This document shows, piece after piece, positions 6,917-16,100 of a stretch of DNA of 28,665 bases. How positions within the stretch are numbered: position 1 is the stretch's first letter; each line of letters begins with the position of its first letter. A model generated the notes under the pieces. It had not been told where the DNA came from. It did not search any database and saw only the letters and a list, made by a program, of their open reading frames with translations. This stretch comes from a virus, in the IMG/VR virus record IMGVR_UViG_3300032182_000650, positions 1-28,665 of that record; one strand, written 5' to 3'. Position numbers and translations under genes: made by a program.

Positions 6917-8172
6917 TGAAAGTCTAAGCCTCCGATGAAACCTAACCAGGACAAACCATTATTAGTTGTAGACAATGTAACTACATCAATTCTACCAGAT
7001 GTGGTAGAAAGCTGAGGAGGAGTACCACCCGCCCACTTAGTATTAGCAGGCCAAGTAACACTGTAACTACCTTGCGATGTGATAATCATTGTCAAAGACA
7101 CGGACCTAGAATTAGCAGGCAGTGTCACGTTCATTGTGTTAATGATATCATTCAATGTCAATGTAAAGACAGATGCAGTTCTAGCATCGATGTCAACCAC
7201 ATTGCTAACGATTGTCAACCCTGCCACAGCTTCATCAAAGCAACCATTGATTCTCAATGGTGTCTCTAATGTGAGCACCGTAGGTGTAATCATCACACGG
7301 TTCTGAAGATTCAGATCCACATTGATGACTGGTGCAGCAGAATCATCATTTCTAACTGTCACACCACCACCATCATTAATGATGGAGAATGGTTCATTAC
7401 GAAGAGAGTTCTTATGTAATGTGATGCCAGACTTCTGTGCCTGTGATGTATTAGGCATCACTTCAATGAACGTACCAAATGCATTGGTATGATCAGATCT
7501 AAAGCGAGCAACCACGTCATCAGCTGTAGATGATGCAGTTGACTTAACATCTAGTTTTGCTGCGGGCACAGCTGTACCAATACCAACACGGTCAGTACTG
7601 TCATCAAATACTAAACCATCAGTCTTAATGACGAGACCTGCAGATGCTGCCAAGTCAGTGACAGAAACTGTTGCGGGCAATCTAGCATTATCAACAGTGC
7701 CACTAGTAATTTGTTCACCAGCGATATTATATGTAAGTCTATTAGCACCTTCCCAGATCTCAGTGGCACGCATTGTACCAGTAACATCCAGATCATATGC
7801 GGGAGAACCAGCTGCACTACCACCAACACTGATAGCAGGCACCGACATAATGTCAGTTGCAGGATCATATTCAAATCCAGTTTCAGCACCCAGTGCTAAA
7901 CCAGATCTATACTGAATCTGATTAGATGTAGTACCGCCAGGTTGCAATCCACCAGCAAGACCACCACCAGCAAATAAATTCCAGTAACTAGTGTTTACTG
8001 TACCAGTAACGGATGGTCCTTGGTTTGTATGATCGGCAACACAAATGTAAGTACTAACGGTACTGCCGTCATCATACCACACAAGGTCATCCACGACATA
8101 TGCCGTGGAATTTGACCAGTTGCCTTGCCAGGTAAGCTTAATCTTACCAACGTCGATGAAAAATTCTGCCAT
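6913..8172 (-). CDS. Tail-fibre-like protein (419 aa)
   Basis: The N-terminal module (IDVGKIKLTWQGNWSNSTAY, then STYICVADHTNQGPS) is shared with the 304-aa fibre. Residues about 80-110 (QIQYRSGLALGAETGFEYD) are followed by a shaft with the typical phage-fibre repeat RVGIGTAVPAAKLDV near 200-215. The C-terminal domain has YSVTWPANTKWAGGTPPQLS and ends GFIGGLDFQ. This architecture (attachment module, beta-helical shaft, compact tip) fits a trimeric side or tail fibre. The ATG follows the TAA of the 647-aa gene with no gap (TAAATG), and the stop overlaps the next start (ATGA). The shared ends but different shaft relative to the 304-aa gene suggest duplication followed by domain exchange. Confidence 0.82.
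   Translation of the reverse strand: MAEFFIDVGKIKLTWQGNWSNSTAYVVDDLVWYDDGSTVSTYICVADHTNQGPSVTGTVNTSYWNLFAGGGLAGGLQPGGTTSNQIQYRSGLALGAETGFEYDPATDIMSVPAISVGGSAAGSPAYDLDVTGTMRATEIWEGANRLTYNIAGEQITSGTVDNARLPATVSVTDLAASAGLVIKTDGLVFDDSTDRVGIGTAVPAAKLDVKSTASSTADDVVARFRSDHTNAFGTFIEVMPNTSQAQKSGITLHKNSLRNEPFSIINDGGGVTVRNDDSAAPVINVDLNLQNRVMITPTVLTLETPLRINGCFDEAVAGLTIVSNVVDIDARTASVFTLTLNDIINTMNVTLPANSRSVSLTMIITSQGSYSVTWPANTKWAGGTPPQLSTTSGRIDVVTLSTTNNGLSWLGFIGGLDFQ
8138..8157 (-). repeat. 20-bp direct repeat, copy B
   Basis: Identical to 6229-6248. It sits in the same codons of the paralogous 419-aa fibre. It could be a remnant of the duplication or a short recombination site. Confidence 0.9.
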
Positions 8173-10116
8173 TTACTTAACGGTGACGACAAGATGCCCA
8201 CTACTATCTATATTGAATTCCAAACCGCTTGGTGCGAAGAACTGGTGGGTGTTCAGATTCGAGGAATACTCCGAATAGGAAATGTTAGTCTGTCTACCAG
8301 CATATACAATTGTTAAGTTTGTATCGCCTGGTTGTGGTTTACGAATGATATAATAGTCACCAGCATCTCCAGACTCTTTCCAGTTTGTACCATTCCAAGT
8401 CTTAAGTGTATCTTGGTTGGTATTGTAGAAGATCTGACCCTCAACAGGAGCGGAAGGATCTGTATTACCAGATACATCTAATTTCTCAGATGTCACAGCA
8501 CCTGTATCAAGCTTAGGTGTAGTAACAGCACCATCACGCATTGTAGGTGTAGTGACAGCTTCACTACCAGATACTTGATATAACTTAGGTTCAGTGATTG
8601 CTCCGTTCTGGAGGTTACTATCGATGATACCACCTGGGGCGATCTTAGCTGCTGTCACAGCATTGTCTCCCAGTTTCGGTGTCGTCACACTCAAGTTAAT
8701 GATCTTGTTTGTAGACACCGACAGGTCATCTAGCGTATCCGTCTGGACTCGCGTGAAATCTTGGAGCGTACCAGTAGCGGTTGCAGGCGACTGGAATACG
8801 TATCCTGGCGAGTAAGCAGAGTAGATACTACCATTGTAATAGCGTACCCTAACGTAATAGTTAGTAGAAGGACGGATAGAGTCAAGGGGAATCGGGAATA
8901 AAGTACGGTTTGTGGTGTCATCTGTTGCAACGATGACAAGATTATTAAACTCAGCATCAGTGGCAACCTGCCAATCACTATGGACGTGTGTCTGAACTGC
9001 AGCAGGTGTGGCAACAAATGATGATGTTGTGACATCCATTCTATCATAAATGGTAGATTCAATCACACTCACAATAGAAGGACATTGCAGCTCAGCAGGA
9101 ACAGCAACAGTATTGAAATAGATTGGTTCTGACCATTCAGAATACCAATACGTATTTGCTAAGTCATAGTATTCATAACGGACACGAACATAATATGTCT
9201 TACCCTCTTCTAATCCAGAGCTGATAGTAATAGAGGTTTTGTTGTTAATATCATTTGTCGATGTAAACACCAGACCACTGGTGTTACTAATCTGTGGAGA
9301 TGTCGAAGCATATCCACCAGGAGCTTGTGTGCTATCGCTACCAAACGTAGGCGTGAATGCAATCTCCCACGTAGATGACACGTGAGTAGCATTGTTAGTA
9401 CCAACGAAACCAGATGCGCTAATAGTTGGTTGGATGGAAACACCCGTGGCAGTATTAACAGGACTCAGGATTTGTGGACGATCAATCTTAGGATTGACGT
9501 TCGTCTGAGTGTCAGTATAGAAAGAGGTAGCAGAACTATACTCAGATAAAGACCCAAGGTTATCTTTATATCTTGCTCTTACATAGTAGAGCGTATCAAA
9601 GCTGAGATTTGACGGCGTAAACTGTGTTAGATTGACAGGATCATCATACGATGACTCGACAACGTTAGTGAACAAATAATCAGTGGCAATTTCCCAGTCA
9701 GTTCTCGTATGCGTACGAACACCAACGAACTGCGACGACTGAATGATTGGTTGTAACTGTGTGGGTGACGTTACTGTAATAGTGGGAGTTTCAATAACTA
9801 ATCCAGTATTAAAATCAGCAGTCTTGGACCAGTTACTGATATCACCATTGCTACCACGGTGACGAATTCGTGCATAGTAGTGCACATTACTCTGCAGTGT
9901 AGCTGCAGGTACAGTTAAACTAGTTAAGTTAACTGCATCATTCTGATCGTAAACAATGGAAGCAGATGCAAAATCTGCCGACTCAGCAATTTGCCAGTCG
10001 GTAGATGCGTGCGTCCCTGCCGCTGCTTCTGCATAAAAGATCGTAGTGACCAATGCAGGAGTCAGCGAAGCGGGTGACGGAATGCTTCCCAATGCTGGTG
10101 GGAAAATAATTGCCAT
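8173..10116 (-). CDS. FN3-like multi-domain tail-fibre protein (647 aa)
   Basis: Four FN3-like beta-sandwich modules occupy about residues 10-105, 110-202, 213-337 and 344-444. Each carries a signature like THTRTDWEIATD followed by a YYVRARY-type strand. A shaft at 455-548 repeats (A/S)VTTPKL-type units (SVTTPKLGDNAVTAAKI, GAVTTPKLDTGAVTSEKL), a pattern frequent in phage fibres and likely to trimerise. Then GQIFYNTNQDTLKTWNGTNW (560-579) leads into a C-terminal domain ending HLVVTVK. The protein looks like a long fibre or adhesin with Ig-like modules for surface contact. The ATG lies 24 bases after the stop of the giant gene, behind a weak late-promoter-like box. FN3-like calls are from strand pattern and repeat, not from a profile search. 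Confidence 0.82.
   Translation of the reverse strand: MAIIFPPALGSIPSPASLTPALVTTIFYAEAAAGTHASTDWQIAESADFASASIVYDQNDAVNLTSLTVPAATLQSNVHYYARIRHRGSNGDISNWSKTADFNTGLVIETPTITVTSPTQLQPIIQSSQFVGVRTHTRTDWEIATDYLFTNVVESSYDDPVNLTQFTPSNLSFDTLYYVRARYKDNLGSLSEYSSATSFYTDTQTNVNPKIDRPQILSPVNTATGVSIQPTISASGFVGTNNATHVSSTWEIAFTPTFGSDSTQAPGGYASTSPQISNTSGLVFTSTNDINNKTSITISSGLEEGKTYYVRVRYEYYDLANTYWYSEWSEPIYFNTVAVPAELQCPSIVSVIESTIYDRMDVTTSSFVATPAAVQTHVHSDWQVATDAEFNNLVIVATDDTTNRTLFPIPLDSIRPSTNYYVRVRYYNGSIYSAYSPGYVFQSPATATGTLQDFTRVQTDTLDDLSVSTNKIINLSVTTPKLGDNAVTAAKIAPGGIIDSNLQNGAITEPKLYQVSGSEAVTTPTMRDGAVTTPKLDTGAVTSEKLDVSGNTDPSAPVEGQIFYNTNQDTLKTWNGTNWKESGDAGDYYIIRKPQPGDTNLTIVYAGRQTNISYSEYSSNLNTHQFFAPSGLEFNIDSSGHLVVTVK
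8473..8754 (-). repeat. Fibre-shaft repeat array (VTTPKL type)
   Basis: Residues about 455-548 of the 647-aa fibre contain imperfect short repeats built around (A/S)(V/I)T(T/E)PKL and GAVTxxKL. This is the usual look of a triple-stranded phage fibre shaft. Confidence 0.7.
8785..10089 (-). repeat. Four FN3-like modules in the 647-aa fibre
   Basis: Four protein-level repeats of about 90-125 residues, recognised by the anchors THASTDWQIA, THTRTDWEIA, THVSSTWEIA and THVHSDWQVA and by a later YYxRxRY strand. They have diverged at DNA level. Confidence 0.75.
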
Positions 10117-10137
10117 TTTGCTTTTTACCTATACTTT

Positions 10138-10145
10138 AATTTATG
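10138..10145 (-). promoter_or_regulatory. Weak late-promoter-like box CATAAATT
   Basis: On the minus strand CATAAATT differs from the NATAAATA form only in the last base. It overlaps the end of the giant gene and lies about 21 bases before the ATG of the 647-aa fibre, closer than the other boxes. Confidence 0.3.
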
Positions 10146-13100
10146 CGCAAGTGGGGTTACAGTCACCCAGGTAGCTGAACAGAATAGGCCACGGAGCAGG
10201 GATCTGGAAGTCCAAGCTCTTAGGCGCAATGCCGTCAGTTACTTTAATCTGTGCCACACCTTCCATACCGATGATCGGTTGCTCAGCGTGACCGCGATCA
10301 CGCAGGGGTTTAATAAAGTTACAGAAGTAATCATTAGAAGGTGTAATGCAAGCACCGTTAGAGGTGTATGCGAAGTCATAGGTGTGATCCTGACAAGGAT
10401 CAGCAACCGCTACAAGGTTAATCAAGTCAACCAGATCGAACGGAGACTCAACCAGCTCCACCCACAGTGTGTAGACCTTTTGGGTACCACGTGCAGGGAA
10501 GATGGCAGGTTGAATGTCATTCTTCACCGAGAAATCAACAGGCATATTGATACTGGTGTCGCCACGGAATGGGCAATCACGCAGTGTGCCAGTTGCAGCT
10601 GCAAGCTGACCACTGAAAGTATTGAAGTCACCAGTGTTGACCACGGTAGGACCGTTAGCCATATTAGCGTCATTCAGGGTGTAAACCGTTCTAGAACCAT
10701 TGTAAATGGTTTCCATATAAGGGAACTCATTGATCAAGCGCAGTCTCCAAGTGAACTGACCAGCATCAATAGTGTATGAAACTGTAACATCTTGAGACTG
10801 GTTGTTTGTCACAGTCAGATTCTGTGCACCCTTATAGTAATCCTGAACTTGCAGTGTGTTGATGTCAATGTAAGGCAGTGCACTCAGAGGTGAAGGACCA
10901 ACGTCAATTACGAAGGAACGCATCAGGATGTTACCGAAGTAATCACCACAAGTAAGAGTAGTATCAACAAATCCTTGATCGTGACGCAGATAACCGTTAG
11001 AAACGGTGCCACTCCAACCACTATCATATTCATACCACCACATACCCAGCTCAGGCGGGTTAGCAATGACACTGATTTCGTTCGAGATCGAAGATACTCC
11101 AAGACCGTTACTAATCGTCAGCTGATAGGAGTAAGGATCGTTCTCACCGTGAGGAATACCCTTACAAGGCAGGTCAGTAACACGAATCACGCTACCATCA
11201 TTTGCCAGAGGTGGCAGCAACTCAGAAGGAGATTGAACAGGAATCTCAATCAAAGAACCACCATAGTCCACACGGAGCGGGAACTCCTCGGACAGATTGA
11301 TGTAGTTCTCAGTGTAGATGTCAGCTCCATCCAATGTGCAAGCAGTGTGATAGTTAACTAAATCAGCACCATAATCTCTTCTGGATCTGTAGACTGGAGC
11401 ATACAGAGGAACGTATGTGTCAGCAGTATTAGACAGAGTATCCCAGTTGTATGACTTAACACCAGACGCAGTATCATAAGAATAAAGCTTACGATACCAG
11501 TTATACTCAATATTCAAGTCAGTTGCAAGGATATTAACAGGATAGCGACCATCCTTAGGAGACTTATTAGAAGACTGGTAGGACAGTGCATTCGGATAAT
11601 GAGTTTGCTGACCATACTCAGTCACTACAGCAAATGTACTAGCGGTGATAGATGTAGCACCAGAACTCATTGTCAACAGAGGCTGAGCAGGAACTGTAGG
11701 AACATTCGCAACAGTTAACTGCATCGCATTTGTAGTCAACGGAGTGTAGACTGTATTGAAGTCGAGGTGCTGTGTAGCAAATGTTGTGCCACCTTCCTGA
11801 CCGAAGTACAGAACGTTCGAGGATTGTGTCGGGGAAGACATAAAGTCAACCCAAGCACCAGGGGTACCAGGAGTACCGTAACGACGAACTCTAATACCAG
11901 TAACAGTAGTAGAAGTGGGAGCTTCACGCAGTTCGAGATTCTTTCCTGTCCAAGAAGGATCGCTAATATCAAAGCGATAAGTAGCACCCTTGGGTACCTC
12001 AAACACAGTAGAACCGCTAGCGTTCACAACAGTGGCATAATCCTCACCACTTGCAACCAAATTGAATGTAACACGGAAGTTCAGCTTACAACGGAAGAGG
12101 AACTGATCATATTTCCACCACTTATTGATAATCAATGTAGGAATTGCCAGTTCACGACCAGTCACATCCTCAAATCTTTCGATGTAAGAGTAGAACTGGT
12201 TACGTGCATCATAGTTGGTGGAGAACAGATCCTCCTCATCAATCTGACACGATGTACCAGCGCTATTAGGACCAGTAGAAAGCTCATTGATGTTGTACCA
12301 CTGAGCAGTAGATTGACCAGTCTTGGTTGCATACATCTGCCAGGAAGGAACATACTCAAACTTATCATTATCGTATGCAGTCTGGTTAGCAATAAAGGAG
12401 AATGACTTATACGACATTGGACGGTTGTACCAGTCATTATTCACCCAAGTCTCATCATCGTGAGGTTGACCACCTTTCTTAGGAACAGTATTATAATCAA
12501 TTGTTCTATTGAAACCAGTAGTCAGCAGGGTAACGTCAGCAACCGAAGTGGTTGTATTTGTCAGTTGGATAGTATAAGTCTGACTGAAGTAAGAGATGTT
12601 ACATCTTACAGTCAGTGTGAGGTCCAGAGTAGTATTGTTAGTCAGAATACCACTCAGCACACCAGTCTCAGTGTCAAATGTCAGACCAGTATTTTCGATA
12701 GAGTCACCAGACAGAGTATAATCTCTATCCAAAATTGCTTCATCGGCATAAGTTCTCAAGTAAGAAACACCCAGCTGCAGGTTGATAGTATCGCCAATGT
12801 TATAGGTACCGAGAGGACCAGGAGCGGTGTACCAAGTCGTCAGCAGGTTGATATAAGGAGAGAACAGACCGCGAACATTACCACCGTCAACACCTTTGTC
12901 AACAGGTTTGTAAACAATCTCTGTACCAGTACCAGTACCAGCGTCTTCCTGAGCTTCAGTCTGGAAGTACAGCTTATTGTTATTAACATCTTCATCCTGC
13001 CACTTCACAATACCATCAGCAAACTGGTGAGTGTTCTTAAGGTTGGCAACCTTCAAGAGGTTACCACCTTCCTCACTTTGATTTGCAGTAAACTGAGCAG

Positions 13101-16100
13101 AAGGAAGCGTAATCTCAACTAAGTTGTTTCCTGCATCAACATCAGTGATTTGATGCCAAGATGTTTGTAACGTATCGAATCTAATACCACCAACATCATA
13201 GACATAAGAGGAACCCTCAGCAGGTGTATCACCAGGGAAAACAGGATCAGCTTTAAACTCAGGACCCATAATGTATGGGAATGCGGGTTGCTCACTATCA
13301 GTCTCAGTAATGAAGTAAGCATATGTACCATTCGGATAGTCAGGAGTCTTGCAATAACGACCATTCAGTCTATCAACGTCACCAATAATGATACGCTCTG
13401 CCATATTCGGGTGGTTATAGCAGAAGTAGAAGAGAGAATGAGGTGCATTGTATGCAGGAACAATCTCAACACTTCTCTGTGTTGCAGTGTCAAATCCATC
13501 AACATATTCCTGATAGGTAACAACGGCATTTTCAAGCTTATATGTAACACCAGTACCGTAAACAGCGTTAGCGTTACCAACAGTCTGACCAGTCACGTGC
13601 CAACCCTGTGCCTGTGCATCACCATAGGTGGAGAACAGCATAGCGTGAGAGGTGTTAGAACCGTCACTCAGGTCGAAGATATACTTTCTACCCTTGCGGA
13701 AGTTGAAAGAGGGTTTCTCAACAGATCCAGTCAGAGTACCGCCAGAGATATAGTAACGACCACCGCTACCAGTCACAGTAGCAGCTGCTGCCTGAACAAT
13801 AAATGTAGTTTCAAGTGCAGCTTCATCAGTATTACCAACATATTCAAAGTCTTCAATGAAAGATCCAATTGGATCATCAATTTCAGAAGGACGACCAGAG
13901 TATTGATCAGGTGTTCTGCCCTCAAGCTTGAGCAGATATGCAGGCTTCATACGAATGACAGAGCTCTGTCTGTCATCAGGGTTAGAGTATCCAAAAGGAC
14001 CATAGATCGGATATCCATCAAAGGACATACCCAGAATCTTAGAGTGTCCATCACTATGGCGTCTGTAATCACCCTGAACATTGCTGTTGACAACAATGTC
14101 ACCACCTTGCTTGGAATGGTTGGTGCACACATAGTACATCAAAGCAGGTGCACCAGATGGGACTACAAATTCGACAATTCGTGTAGTTGCGGCATTAAAA
14201 CCATTTGTATAAGTAACGGCATCAACCGCCACACCATCCAAGCGGTAAGTAATACCAGTAGCATAACGCACACCACCACCGAAGATACCATCTTCCGTTG
14301 TGGAGAAATAGATCGGATGCGAATCGTTGGACGGGTCATCTTGATTAAAGATGTAGGTGTTACCTCTAGTGAAGTCCAGTTGCGGAGCTTCGGTGTCAGT
14401 AGTAAATGTATCTCCTCTTAAGAAGTATGCATTAGCAGATCCATCTTCAAAGTATTGGTTACCAGCAGTCTTGGCAGCAACAGTCACAGTGTAGTTAACC
14501 GTTCTAAATCCAAGGTCGAAGTAAGATCCACCCAGGTAAGTGCTAGAACTGATAGCAGTAGTGCTATAAGCTGCTAAGAACTTACTAGAGTTATAACCAT
14601 AAACATCGCTGGTGTTGGGGAAACCACCATAAGCATCTTCACCAACTAAGTTACCCTTAGTGACAGAGTTATATGTCCAACCAGGAGTCGGTCCCTGCTC
14701 ATTGCTATAGTGATACAGGAATACGCCAGTGGTGCTCAGACCAAACGGATTGACAGAACGCAGAGGTTTCTGTGTAGGAGTAATCGCCTTATAGTTAGTA
14801 CCACCTCTCCAGTTAAAGTTCTGGTTGAAAGATTGATCAACAATACTGTTCGGGTTACCAGCAGTAATAGAAATACTAGAAACACCAGTTGCTTGAATAC
14901 CACCAATCACATTCGGAGGATCAATCTCAACAATTGGAGCACCAGTGTAACCAGTACCAGGATTGTCGATTGTCAGACCAGAGACATAACCGTCAAGCAC
15001 CGAGATCGTAGCTTCTGCTGCAGCACCGACACCACCGCCTCCAGAGAAGCTGATGGTTGCCTGAGTGTATCCAAGACCCTCTTCATCAACAGTGATACTG
15101 TCAACCACACCAATCTGTGTACCAATAGCACAAGTTGCAGATGCAGGTTGTTCAAACACAGGGTTTTGAGGTGCACTAGAACCTTCGCTAACGACCTCAC
15201 CATAGAACTGATCACCCAGAATATATGGGAATGCAGGGTTATTTGACCCATCAAGAGTCATAAAGTATGCATAAGTACCACCAGGGAACTCAGGAGTTAC
15301 ACAGTAACGACCATTGCGACGGTCAAGATTACCATTGCCAGTGTACTCATAGTCTTCCACAAACGAACCCATCGGGTAAGCTGTAGTAGAAGGTGCAAAA
15401 CCAGAAGGTTCAGATAATGTGATCGTACCAGTCATTGCCTGAGCATTCTCAGACACGTAGTAGTAAGTACCAGGAGCTGCTGTGGTAGTATTCCACAGAA
15501 TCGTAGCGTTGTGGTTACCATTGTTAGTAACGGTACCAACCACCTGAGTGGGATTGTATGGAGCAGGAACAGTCTGGATCCAGAAAGGATGTGTAACTGT
15601 AGTTCCACCGCCACCACCAGAAGAATTGATGATGATTGTACCAACCATACCACCGTGATATTCGCACTGGTAGTAGTAGGTACCTGCATCACCTGCGGCA
15701 GGTGTCCAGGAGACAGTACCAGACTCAGTACCTTGGTTAGTAACACCAGTGATCTGGTTACCAGTACCAGTGCCAGCTTGAGTCTTCAGGTAGAACGGGT
15801 GACCAGATGCAGACACCGTGAAGTTAATAGTGTCACCTTCATTAAACTCCAACGTTGGATCGTTACCGTTAATGTTACCAGTTCTGTCAGAACCAGACAG
15901 AGCATAGTCACTGAAACTAGGTGCAGTAACAACTAAGTTGTAGGTTTGTGGTGTGCTACCACCGCCACCGCCAGTGGTGTAAGAAGCATTAACGTTGAAC
16001 ACAAGGTTGTCGCCAACGTTAGCAGTGATTGCAATGTCACTACCAGTAGAGTAGTTAGCGAAATCATAATCTACGCTGTCATCAGCAGTAACATTCCAAG

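Larger units (their letters stand above)
13249..14889 (-). repeat. YHYH superunit, copy 2
   Basis: Residues about 1650-2196. Order: DQSFNQNFNWRGG, GVFLYHYS, SSKFLAAY, inserted cupredoxin module 5, GHSKILGMSFDGYPIYGP, GSFIEDFEYVGN, inserted cupredoxin module 6, DRLNGRYCKTPDYPNGTYAY, PAFPYIMGPEF. It parallels copy 1 block by block but carries the second insertion at a different place. Confidence 0.8.

Noticed and set aside
10279-10779. 166-codon plus-strand frame, and 11767-12405 likewise
   Set aside because: Antisense to the C-terminal region of the giant gene, with no start-site signal or recognisable motif.
13288-14421. 377-codon open frame on the plus strand
   Set aside because: It lies entirely antisense to the giant gene, over cupredoxin modules with recognisable ligands. 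No domain is visible in the plus-strand translation.
15432-15746. Same-strand out-of-frame ORF of 104 codons inside the giant gene
   Set aside because: It overlaps modules 3 and 4, whose in-frame translation shows conserved copper-site residues. The other frame is Leu/Val-rich shadow sequence.
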